From NCBI GenBank assembly GCA_035527275.1, contig DATLBA010000112.1, positions 1 through 13,698 of the forward strand: a DNA stretch of 13,698 bases. Reading direction: 5' to 3'. The notes under the pieces were generated by a model. That model did no database searches. It was given only the letters and a program-made list of their open reading frames with translations, and was not told the origin of the DNA. The position numbers and the translations under genes were made by a program. Source of the DNA: DATLBA01 sp035527275. Lineage in GTDB: Bacteria; Planctomycetota; Phycisphaerae; FEN-1346. Within the stretch, counting starts at the first letter, position 1. Each line of letters begins with the position of its first letter. Below, in pieces: positions 5,583 to 12,516 of the stretch.

Positions 5583-7031
5583 ATGGCGACAAATACTTGG
5601 CCAACCAAGCAACTTTCCGTAGCCAGCCTCCATTTGGATGCGAAAAACCCACGGCTCGGCCGTGAGACATTATCGCGAGCACCACGCGAGATCATCCAAT
5701 ATCTTTTCGAGCACGACAAGGCGCTAGAGACGGCAGAAAGCATCGCCACCCGTGGCTATTTCCCGAACGAGCCGCTTCTTGCGATCAAGGAGAATGGGCA
5801 GTATGTGGTTGTGGAGGGCAATCGTCGACTCGCGGCTCTTAAAGTGCTAAGCGAACCTGGGCTTCTCGAAGGTTCGCTAGCGCGTCAAGTCGAGCGACTT
5901 TCTCGCCGGATCGCTGACCCAAGAGTGATTGCGAAGGTCCCCGTCACTATTGCGCCGAGTCGCCGAGCGACAGATCGACAGATCGCAGGACGACACATCG
6001 GTAGCCCAGTTCTTGCCTGGCAGGCAGAGAATCGAGCAAGTTTTATCCTCGATAAACTCGCCGAAGGATACGGCAACGATGAGTTACGCGACGAACTCGG
6101 CTTTTCGCTGCCAGACATCCAGCAGGCCCGGCAGACAAGAGCCATTGCTGATATGGCACGCTCGCTTGATCTCCCCGATGAAGTGAAAGCCAAGCTCGAT
6201 AATCCCAGAGCCAAACTCTTCACAACACTCGGGCGCGTCTTTGAGTCCTCTGTGGGACGCGACTACCTCAAAGTTGTGCCCGACCCCGACCACGGACTTC
6301 GTGGGATTACGACGAAGAATCAGTTTCTCCGCGGCTTTACGAAACTCGTAACCGATGTGGCACTCGGGAAGCAGTCATCGCGCACGCTGAATACGAACGA
6401 CGACATCCAAAAGTATTTCGAATCGTTGACGCCCGAAGAGCGCCCCGCAAAGAAGCGAGGCTCATTTATTCCCTCAGATGTCATAAAGGGCAAGTCTGTG
6501 GCATCGGCCGGCCAGGTGCCGACGGCTGCGCCGCCCAAGCGTTCTAAGCAAGTAAGCAAGACCGTTCTCCCGAAGGACTTTAGGGTTAGATTTGGCAATG
6601 AACGGCTCATTGATATCCGGTGCGAGCTGACCAAGCTCAAGCGTGAGGACTTTCCGAATGCTGGGGCGGTCCTGCTTCGAGTCTTCTTTGAGATCGCCGT
6701 AGTGCACTTCCTTGGTCGCATTGGCGAGCTTCCGGGCATCATTGAAAGGTTGAAGGAAAAGGATAAGCTTCGTTTCGGCGTACCGACGATGAGGCAACTC
6801 GTGCCGGAGATTAATCGGATTGCAAAGAAAAGGTTGAAAGAAGCTGATGCCAAGAAGGTTGAAAAGGCGATCCGCTATGATGCCGCTGCTCCATTCACGA
6901 TCAGCGACCTTCACGCATTTGTGCATTCGGCAGACCTGCCCGGCGAAAGAGATATTTGGCAGTTCTGGCTGCGCACCGAGCCTCTTTTCCGAATGATGCT
7001 AGAAGAGGATTCGGAGGGCGCGGAGCAATGA
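5583..7031 (+). CDS. ParB/Srx-domain protein with HTH-like region and unfamiliar C-terminal domain
   Basis: This 482-residue protein starts at ATG 5583, with GGTGGGGG upstream; an in-frame TTG at 5538 would read through the hairpin. The N-terminal ParB/Srx-like domain spans about 8-130, with NPRLG at 22-26 and the core motif VVVEGNRRLAAL (75-86). A segment with RHIGSPVLAW and then LAEGYGNDELRDELGFS (about 130-190) resembles the region following ParB domains and an HTH. A basic Pro/Ala linker lies near 300-325. The C-terminal part (about 328-482) is helical, including FPNAGAVLLRVFFEIAVV from 357, faintly reminiscent of DUF4145/HEPN-like helices, though no HEPN R-x4-6-H motif is seen. ParB/Srx folds bind or hydrolyse nucleotides and DNA. 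Its stop overlaps the start of a DNA adenine methyltransferase, so the two are coupled. It is unlikely to be the chromosomal segregation ParB, as no parA is nearby. GC is lower than in the flanking genes. Confidence 0.85.
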   Translation: MATNTWPTKQLSVASLHLDAKNPRLGRETLSRAPREIIQYLFEHDKALETAESIATRGYFPNEPLLAIKENGQYVVVEGNRRLAALKVLSEPGLLEGSLARQVERLSRRIADPRVIAKVPVTIAPSRRATDRQIAGRHIGSPVLAWQAENRASFILDKLAEGYGNDELRDELGFSLPDIQQARQTRAIADMARSLDLPDEVKAKLDNPRAKLFTTLGRVFESSVGRDYLKVVPDPDHGLRGITTKNQFLRGFTKLVTDVALGKQSSRTLNTNDDIQKYFESLTPEERPAKKRGSFIPSDVIKGKSVASAGQVPTAAPPKRSKQVSKTVLPKDFRVRFGNERLIDIRCELTKLKREDFPNAGAVLLRVFFEIAVVHFLGRIGELPGIIERLKEKDKLRFGVPTMRQLVPEINRIAKKRLKEADAKKVEKAIRYDAAAPFTISDLHAFVHSADLPGERDIWQFWLRTEPLFRMMLEEDSEGAEQ

Positions 7032-7885
7032 AGACATCCAGCCCATTACGGTATCCCGGCGGCAAGTCGGCTTTGGCGGGTCTACTAAGTCAGGTCCGAA
7101 CACTAAACGGACTCGGGGATCGAGCGATTGCCGAGCCCTTTGCTGGCGGGGCCGGTGCATCACTCACGTTGCTGTACCTCGAAGAGACCCGCGAGATATA
7201 TGTCAACGATGCGGACCCCGCGATTCACGACTTCTGGTGGAGCCTTGTAAACCGAACCGAAGCATTTGTGGCTATGCTCTCAAAGACCCGCGTGTGCATG
7301 GCTCAGTGGCGTCGTCAACGAGATGTGTACAGGAAACGTAATCGGGTGTCTCGCCTCCGCCGGGGATTCTCGGCTTTCTTTCTTAATCGATGCAATCGGT
7401 CCGGGATCATCATGAACGGCGGCCCTATTGGCGGTGTGAAGCAAGCAGGCAAATGGAAGCTCAATGCTAGGTTTAACAAACCTGAACTTCGCCGCCGGTG
7501 CGAGAAGGTCGCCGAATACCGTGATCGCGTTCATGCGTCTTGCCGTGACGGGATAGAGTTCATCAGGAACCTAAATGCGGAGTCCACCTTTTTCTTCATT
7601 GACCCACCGTACTTTGTCAAAGGGAAAACGCTTTACCTGAACGTCTTGGATGAGGAATACCACATTGCTCTTTCGACTCAGTTGAAGTCCATGTCGGATA
7701 CGGCTTGGGTGTTAACTTACGATGATTGCCCCGAGATCCGCCGACTATATCGGGGTTGGGCAACGATCCGCCCATTCTCGCTGCGCTATGCTGCAGCAGA
7801 GCGACGAAGCGGGAAGGAAGTCCTCATTACTCCGAAGTGGATACGTCTACCTGCATCTCAAGGATCTGCCGCCGTTTCTTGGTGA
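7028..7885 (+). CDS. D12-class (Dam-like) DNA adenine N6-methyltransferase
   Basis: This 285-residue protein has the alpha-class amino-methyltransferase order. RYPGGKSAL (8-16) sits near the cofactor site, EPFAGGAGAS (36-45) is the SAM-binding motif I, and VNDADPAI (59-66) follows. AFFLNRCNRSGI (116-127) lies in the central part and the catalytic DPPY is at 192-195. All key motifs are intact, so it should be active; the target (GATC or other) cannot be told from sequence. The ATG at 7028 overlaps the ParB-like stop (ATGA), implying translational coupling. No restriction endonuclease is adjacent. Either this is an orphan methyltransferase of phage or plasmid origin, or the ParB-like protein is its functional partner. 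No terminator is evident after it. Confidence 0.93.
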   Translation: MKTSSPLRYPGGKSALAGLLSQVRTLNGLGDRAIAEPFAGGAGASLTLLYLEETREIYVNDADPAIHDFWWSLVNRTEAFVAMLSKTRVCMAQWRRQRDVYRKRNRVSRLRRGFSAFFLNRCNRSGIIMNGGPIGGVKQAGKWKLNARFNKPELRRRCEKVAEYRDRVHASCRDGIEFIRNLNAESTFFFIDPPYFVKGKTLYLNVLDEEYHIALSTQLKSMSDTAWVLTYDDCPEIRRLYRGWATIRPFSLRYAAAERRSGKEVLITPKWIRLPASQGSAAVSW

Positions 7886-8172
7886 TCGGCTAACTCGTTT
7901 TCCTGTCCGCCTAACACCCCAAACCCGGTTTGGAGTGCCGTATAAGACGCCCGTGAATGCGGGGGAGGTTCACACCTAACTGTCGCAACAGCAGCCCTGC
8001 GATCGGCCGATCTCGGCATGTCCTGTGCTTGCCACAATGAACGTGTCCCCCGACGGCGCCAATTCAGCCGCGTGGAACTAATCCCTATGGGTCGGCCGGA
8101 AGTATACCCGACGAATTTGGGCTTTGTCAATACATTCTGACCACCGCGCTTGCATTCACGGTGGGGGCGAAC

Positions 8173-8198
8173 GATTGCGGATTTCGGATTGCGGATTT
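8173..8198. repeat. GATTGCGGATTT tandem repeat
   Basis: The unit GATTGCGGATTT occurs twice, separated by CG. I recall longer arrays of this type as intergenic repeats in planctomycete-like genomes; only two units are present here. Confidence 0.55.
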
Positions 8199-8223
8199 GA
8201 CGACAAGGATTCACGGCGAGATC

Positions 8224-8238
8224 CCCGCCACAGGCGGG
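8224..8238 (-). terminator. GC hairpin downstream of the flavoprotein gene
   Basis: CCCGCC-ACA-GGCGGG lies 16 bases past the stop at 8255 on the minus strand. No U-run follows, so a terminator role is only possible. The same CCCGCC/GGCGGG core recurs at 11035-11048. Confidence 0.3.
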
Positions 8239-8254
8239 CAAGCTTCGACTGCGC

Positions 8255-9508
8255 TCAGGCGGAGCCGGCGAGGCGGCCGGAAGAAAAGGCCCACTGCAGG
8301 TTGAAGCCGCCCGATGGGCCGTCGAGATCCAACATTTCGCCCGCAAAGAAAAGGCCGCGAAGCAGACGGCTCGCCAAACACTTCGGGTCCACCTCTTTCA
8401 GCGCTACGCCGCCACGCGTCACCATCGCGCGGTTCCAGCCTGCGGTGTCCGTGACCGTGAGAGGCAGCGCAGTGAAAAGGTCGGCGAGGGTGCGGCGAAC
8501 CGGCCGGGAAACCTGAGCTGGTCGCGCAGCAGGGTCGACGCCGGCGAGTCGGCAGAGAAGGTCGGCGAGGGCACGCGGAAAATGGGCGGCAAGGAGTGTG
8601 CGGACGGCCTTGCGGCCCCCGGAAAGGGGCCAGGAGTCGAGGCGTGCGAGCCATTCGGCACGCGGAGTGGCGGGCGCAAGGTCGAGACGCAGCGGCACCT
8701 CGGCGCGGTCGCGAAGAAGGACGGCGACGTCGCCGGAAAGATCGAGGACGGCGGGACCCGAGAGGCCGGTGTTGGTGAAAAGGAGGTCGCCGGTGATTCC
8801 GGCGCGCGGGCGTCCGGCCAGGTCGATGCGGACGCGGACGGGCGAGAGAGCGATGCCGGCAAGCTCGCGCAGCCAAGTTTCGCGCGCGACGAGGGGGACG
8901 AGGGCGGGTGTGGGGTCGACGATTGGGTGTCCGGCCTGGCGTGCGAGGGCGTAGCCGGAGCCGGTCGCGCCCAGGTCGGGGTAGCCTTTGCCGCCGGTGG
9001 CGAGGACAACGGCGGGGGCGGCGACGCGTCCGCGGGAGGTCCGGAGACCGCGGAGGACATCGTCTTCGATCCAGAGGGCGCGGGCGGTGACGGCGAGGCG
9101 CAGGCGGACACCGAGTTCGCGGGCGCGGCGGACGAGGGCGCACCGGACGTCGGCGGCGGAGTCGGAGACAGGAAAGACGTGGCGCCCGTCGGGTGCGGCG
9201 GTGGGGACGCCGAGGGAATGGAGGAATCGGCGAAGGGCGTCGGGCCCGAAGGCCGCGAGCGCAGGCTGGATGAAACGTCCGTGGCGTCCAAAGCGGGCGG
9301 GAAACGCGTCGGGTGGGAGCGCGTGGGTGAGGTTGCATCGGCCGCCGCCGGTGGCGAGGAGTTTGACGCCCGGGCGCGGAAGTTGTTCGAGGAGGACGAC
9401 GCGCCGGCCGCGCTCGGCGGCGGCGATGGCGGCCAGAAGGCCGGCGGGTCCGGCGCCGACGACGGCGAGGTCCGCAGCATCCGATGGGGCGGGACTCATG
9501 GAGAGCAT
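8255..9508 (-). CDS. BaiN/HI0933-family NAD(P)/FAD-dependent oxidoreductase
   Basis: This is a 417-residue protein of normal family length. The FAD Rossmann motif is VVGAGPAG (GxGxxG at 18-23), followed by an acidic LLEQ. ATGGGRCNLT (52-61) is the family signature, VVLATGGKGYPDLG is the second FAD segment, and GEMLDLDGPSGGFNLQWAFSSG near the C-terminus is a strong family match. Members are soluble flavoproteins, in some cases linked to reduction of enone-type or bile-acid substrates; the substrate here is unknown. Start candidates are ATG 9508 and ATG 9499, neither with a clear ribosome site. The open frame reaching 9745 adds an Arg-rich tract with no family similarity. The stop codon falls inside a short dispersed repeat (8243-8259). 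Confidence 0.9.
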   Translation of the reverse strand: MLSMSPAPSDAADLAVVGAGPAGLLAAIAAAERGRRVVLLEQLPRPGVKLLATGGGRCNLTHALPPDAFPARFGRHGRFIQPALAAFGPDALRRFLHSLGVPTAAPDGRHVFPVSDSAADVRCALVRRARELGVRLRLAVTARALWIEDDVLRGLRTSRGRVAAPAVVLATGGKGYPDLGATGSGYALARQAGHPIVDPTPALVPLVARETWLRELAGIALSPVRVRIDLAGRPRAGITGDLLFTNTGLSGPAVLDLSGDVAVLLRDRAEVPLRLDLAPATPRAEWLARLDSWPLSGGRKAVRTLLAAHFPRALADLLCRLAGVDPAARPAQVSRPVRRTLADLFTALPLTVTDTAGWNRAMVTRGGVALKEVDPKCLASRLLRGLFFAGEMLDLDGPSGGFNLQWAFSSGRLAGSA

Positions 9509-9698
9509 CGTAACGGCGCCGACATCGGGGTGCAAGCCGGGCCGCGGCGAACCCCAACGGACACAGCAACGGCATCCCCCCGCCCCGAAGGGGTCCAACA
9601 TCAAACAGGGACAGTGCGGGGGGCTCATGTGGCGCGCGGCCCGGCTTCGTCTTCGACTTCGCCGTGGCAGGCGGGGCGGGCTTTGAAGGAATTGTCTC

Positions 9699-9727
9699 TT
9701 GCAAAACCTTTGAAGGGGGCGTATCGT
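9699..9727 (+). promoter_or_regulatory. possible promoter of the helicase gene
   Basis: TTGCAA (9699-9704) and TATCGT (9722-9727) are 17 bases apart, a fair match. The leader would be about 60 bases, ending with AAAGGA before the ATG at 9798. Confidence 0.35.
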
Positions 9728-9797
9728 ATGGGGACTATCCGGCATCGGGTCGGACGGATTACGGCAGCGTGGTTTAGTTTAAAGGAACAGTATCCGA

Positions 9798-11015
9798 ATG
9801 CCTTTTAACAAGTTGGGGCTCAACGAGCCCCTGTTGCGGGCGGTACGCAGCGAAGGTTACACGCAGCCCACCCCCATTCAGCAGCACGCGATTCCCCCTA
9901 TCCTGGCCGGCAAAGACCTGCTTGGCTGCGCCCAGACGGGGACGGGAAAAACGGCGGCGTTCGCGCTGCCGATCCTCCAGCGTCTGTCGGCGAGGCAACC
10001 CGGCGGCAACGGGCGGCGACCGGTCCGGGCGCTCATCCTGACGCCGACGCGCGAACTGGCGGCCCAGATTCACGCGAGTTTCCGCGTCTATGGGCAGCAC
10101 GTGAACCTGAGGTGTGCGGAGGTGTTCGGCGGCGTGAGCCAAGTGCCGCAGGCCAAGGCCCTACGCCGGGGCGTGGATATCCTGGTGGCGACGCCGGGAC
10201 GGCTCCTGGACCTGATAGGCCAGGGGCTGGTGCACTTCAAGCACCTGGAAGTGCTGGTGCTGGACGAAGCGGACCGGATGCTGGACATGGGGTTCATACC
10301 GGACGTTCGTCGGATCCTGGCGACGCTGCCTGCGCGGCGTCAGACGCTGTTTTTCTCGGCGACGATGCCGGGGACGATCCAGGGCCTGGCGGACGCGATC
10401 CTGCGGGATCCTGTGGAAGTGCGTGAGACGCCGGAGGCCCCCGCGGCGGAGACGGTCAATCACTCGGTGTACCTTGTGGAGCAAGGTCAGAAGCAGGCGT
10501 TGCTGGAGCATCTTCTGGAGGGGCCGGAGATTTGCCGGGCGCTCGTCTTTACGCGGACGAAGCACGGTGCGGATAAGGTGGTGCGGCGGTTGAAGGGGTC
10601 GCGGATCTCGGCGGACGCGATCCACGGGAACAAGTCGCAGGGGGCGCGGGAGCGGTCGCTGGAGGGGTTCAAGCGCGGGCGGACGCGCGTGCTGGTGGCG
10701 AGCGACCTGGCGGCGCGCGGTCTGGACGTGGACGACATTTCGCACGTCATCAATTTCGACATGCCGCGCGAGCCGGAGATGTACGTGCACCGGATCGGCC
10801 GGACGGGGCGGGCGGGTGCGACGGGGATGGCGCTTTCGTTTTGCAGTTACGAGGAGCGCGGGCATCTGAATAGCATCGAACGGCTGATTCGCAAGCCAGT
10901 GGCGACGGTGGAGGAACACCCGTTCCAGTCGCCGCTCGGGCGCATGCCGCCGAAAACGAGCGGGTACATTTCGGTGCCCAGACGTCGGGGGCGGGCGCGC
11001 GGGCGGCGGCGGTAA
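9798..11015 (+). CDS. rhlE: DEAD-box ATP-dependent RNA helicase, RhlE type
   Basis: This 405-residue protein carries the full motif set: a Q motif GYTQPTPIQQ (20-29), Walker A AQTGTGKT (45-52), PTRELAAQ, TPGR, DEAD (156-159) and SAT (187-189). The second RecA lobe has VFTRTK, ASDLAARGLDVD and HRIGRTGRAG (331-340). The core is complete, and the C-terminal tail is short and Arg-rich (RRRGRARGRRR), as in compact RhlE proteins that use a basic tail for RNA binding. It unwinds RNA duplexes in the cytoplasm, commonly in ribosome assembly, mRNA turnover or cold adaptation. The ATG at 9798 has AAAGGA upstream. It is convergent with the sugar kinase gene, with a structured element between them. Confidence 0.95.
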   Translation: MPFNKLGLNEPLLRAVRSEGYTQPTPIQQHAIPPILAGKDLLGCAQTGTGKTAAFALPILQRLSARQPGGNGRRPVRALILTPTRELAAQIHASFRVYGQHVNLRCAEVFGGVSQVPQAKALRRGVDILVATPGRLLDLIGQGLVHFKHLEVLVLDEADRMLDMGFIPDVRRILATLPARRQTLFFSATMPGTIQGLADAILRDPVEVRETPEAPAAETVNHSVYLVEQGQKQALLEHLLEGPEICRALVFTRTKHGADKVVRRLKGSRISADAIHGNKSQGARERSLEGFKRGRTRVLVASDLAARGLDVDDISHVINFDMPREPEMYVHRIGRTGRAGATGMALSFCSYEERGHLNSIERLIRKPVATVEEHPFQSPLGRMPPKTSGYISVPRRRGRARGRRR

Positions 11016-11033
11016 CGATTGCGGCCCTCCTCC

Positions 11034-11049
11034 GCCCGCCGAGGCGGGC
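11034..11049 (+). terminator. GC hairpin after the helicase gene
   Basis: GCCCGCC-GA-GGCGGGC (in practice a 6-bp stem with a CGAG loop) lies 19 bases after the helicase stop. There is no U-tract, so its role as a terminator is uncertain. Confidence 0.35.
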
Positions 11050-11118
11050 TACGAGTGAAAGCGGCGCCCGGCTCCTGTGTGTTTGAGAAAATCGTGTCCG
11101 TCGGTCTGTTCCGTGTTT

Positions 11119-11239
11119 AGAGACTGTTTCACAACGTGCGCGGCGTCCTCCCGATGCATCGGGACCGGGACCGACCCGCCGCGAGAAAGTCGGCCAAGCG
11201 GGGTCGCCGCGGCGACCCGAGGGATATGAAACAGCCTCT
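11119..11239. mobile_element. 121-bp MITE-like element with terminal inverted repeats and two internal palindromes
   Basis: The ends AGAGACTGTTTCA (11119-11131) and TGAAACAGCCTCT (11227-11239) are inverted repeats with one mismatch in 13. Inside lie two perfect palindromes, TCCCGATGCATCGGGA (11149-11164) and GGGTCGCCGCGGCGACCC (11201-11218). There is no coding capacity. It sits between convergent genes, its right end 8 bases from the kinase stop. It could be a non-autonomous transposable element, or a bidirectional terminator or structured RNA. No target-site duplication is obvious. Confidence 0.5.
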
Positions 11240-11247
11240 TGGCCGCC

Positions 11248-12156
11248 TCACTCCTGTTCCCGCCGTGACTCTTGAGGGGCCATTCCGAGCACGTCCCGCA
11301 GCGTCCACGCGGGAATCGCTCCGGGCCGCGAAGCGACCACGGCGCCCAGGCGGTTGGCGAAGTCGGCCGTCCTCTCGGCCGTCCAGCCTTGCTGAAGACT
11401 GTGCAGGAGGCCGGCGGCAAAGGCGTCTCCCGCCCCCACGGTATCGGCAACCGTCACCCGGCAGCCCGGGCTCTCGACATACCGGCCGTCCAGCCACAGC
11501 GCGCATCCACGGGCCGCGCGCGTGATACATACTCCCCGCCATCCGAAACGTTCCGCATAGATGCGGCAGAATTCCAACAGCGTTCCTGCGGTTTCGTCGA
11601 ACATCTCGAGAACTGCCGCCACTTCATCCTCGTTAATCTTGAGGAACGAAGCGCCGGCGAGCAGTTCACGGACCAGCGGCACGGTGTAACTGTCCGGCCT
11701 GAGGTTGATGTCGTAGAACGTTTTCGCTTGCGGGTTATCGGCGGTGAGTCTTTGTGTGACGTTCCGGGCAGGCCCGCTCATCTGTGCCAGCGTTCCGTAG
11801 TAGATCCATTTCGGTTTGGCAATGTTTATGGCCCTAAAATCCTCTTCCGAGAGCGAAGGAAAGTCGTATGCAGCGGGCCGCTCAATCGTAAAGCGGGGCT
11901 GTCCGCTCTCGAGGCGGACGCGAACACGTCCTGTGGGCGCTTCGGTCGTGGTCCGGATATAGCGGGTGTTCAGGCCCAGTTCTTGCACCTTCTCGAGCGT
12001 CGCCCGTCCCAGGTCGTCATCGCCCACCGCGCTGATAAACGACACGTCGTAGCCCAGCCTGGATGTATGGACCGCAAAGTTAAACGGCGCCCCGCCAATG
12101 TGCTGCGCATCGTCAAACAGGTCCCACAGCACTTCTCCGATGACGACGACGTTCAT
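11248..12156 (-). CDS. PfkB-family carbohydrate kinase (fructokinase-like)
   Basis: This is a 302-residue ribokinase/PfkB protein of normal length. The N-terminal strand is VVVIGEVLWDLF, the sugar-binding signature GGAPFNFAVHTSRLG follows, then DINLRP in the middle. The C-terminal signature DTVGAGDAFAAG includes the catalytic base D244 and the anion hole. It phosphorylates a sugar with ATP in the cytoplasm; fructose is the best guess because GEVLWD and GGAPFNFA resemble fructokinases, but the substrate is unproven. The ATG at 12156 has GGGAAGG upstream. An upstream in-frame extension to 12552 would overlap the promoter and is Arg/Pro-rich, so it is rejected. It is monocistronic and divergent from the MscS gene. 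Confidence 0.92.
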   Translation of the reverse strand: MNVVVIGEVLWDLFDDAQHIGGAPFNFAVHTSRLGYDVSFISAVGDDDLGRATLEKVQELGLNTRYIRTTTEAPTGRVRVRLESGQPRFTIERPAAYDFPSLSEEDFRAINIAKPKWIYYGTLAQMSGPARNVTQRLTADNPQAKTFYDINLRPDSYTVPLVRELLAGASFLKINEDEVAAVLEMFDETAGTLLEFCRIYAERFGWRGVCITRAARGCALWLDGRYVESPGCRVTVADTVGAGDAFAAGLLHSLQQGWTAERTADFANRLGAVVASRPGAIPAWTLRDVLGMAPQESRREQE

Positions 12157-12516
12157 GTTGCCTTCCCTTACAGGCGGTTGCCCGAATACTCGTGCTGTCT
12201 CTAGAGGAATTCGTTCCCAGGTTATACTTCGCGCGGCGTCATGTCTGCAAGGAGCCCGTGCCGCGGGCGTTGTGTAATCGGACTCGGTGGTCGCGCCGGG
12301 TCCTCGGCGCCGGTTGCGTGCCCTTGAAACGGCGGCGCGTGCGGCGGCCCGAATCGACGGGGCAGGGGGGGGTGCGTTTGCTCCGGCCGATGAAACGCGG
12401 CGCTCGGCTTGCATTCTCGCATCGTTCCGGATAGGCTGGCTGCGTTGCCGCATCGGGCCGGATGGCCCGGCGCTGCGGTGGATAACGAGGATCGAGGGCG
12501 TCTGGGAGATTCTTTC
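12157..12516. other. 360-base divergent intergenic region
   Basis: No gene is seen. It carries the kinase promoter (12221-12250) and, near 12454-12467, a GGGCC-GGAT-GGCCC hairpin upstream of the channel gene. A promoter for the channel gene is not clear; TTGCAT-N17-TAGGCT around 12408-12436 is a poor match. Confidence 0.55.
12221..12250 (-). promoter_or_regulatory. sigma70-like promoter of the PfkB kinase
   Basis: TTGCAG (12245-12250) and TATAAC (12221-12226) on the minus strand are 18 bases apart. The predicted start leaves a leader of about 55-60 bases before the ATG at 12156. Confidence 0.45.

Larger units (their letters stand above)
7886..8254. other. 369-base gap with palindromes and short repeats
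   Basis: No gene or RNA is recognised. It holds a 15-base palindrome CCAAACC-C-GGTTTGG (7919-7933), a 12-base palindrome GATCGGCCGATC (8001-8012), a GATTGCGGATT tandem (8173-8198) and a CCCGCC-ACA-GGCGGG hairpin (8224-8238). It marks the right border of the lower-GC island. Confidence 0.6.

Noticed and set aside
8224..8238. Classical intrinsic terminators at the GC hairpins (2835, 8224, 11034)
   Set aside because: None is followed by a U-run on the relevant strand, so they are listed only as low-confidence terminators.
7886..8254. Possible tRNA or attachment site after the methyltransferase gene
   Set aside because: No cloverleaf or T-loop consensus was found, and no matching direct repeat was found on the other side of the island.
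8582..9808. A 408-codon plus-strand frame and other minus-strand frames across the flavoprotein region
   Set aside because: The plus-strand product is Gly/Ala/Asp-rich low complexity and a second minus-strand frame is Arg/Pro-rich. Only the frame 8255-9508 carries Rossmann and family motifs.
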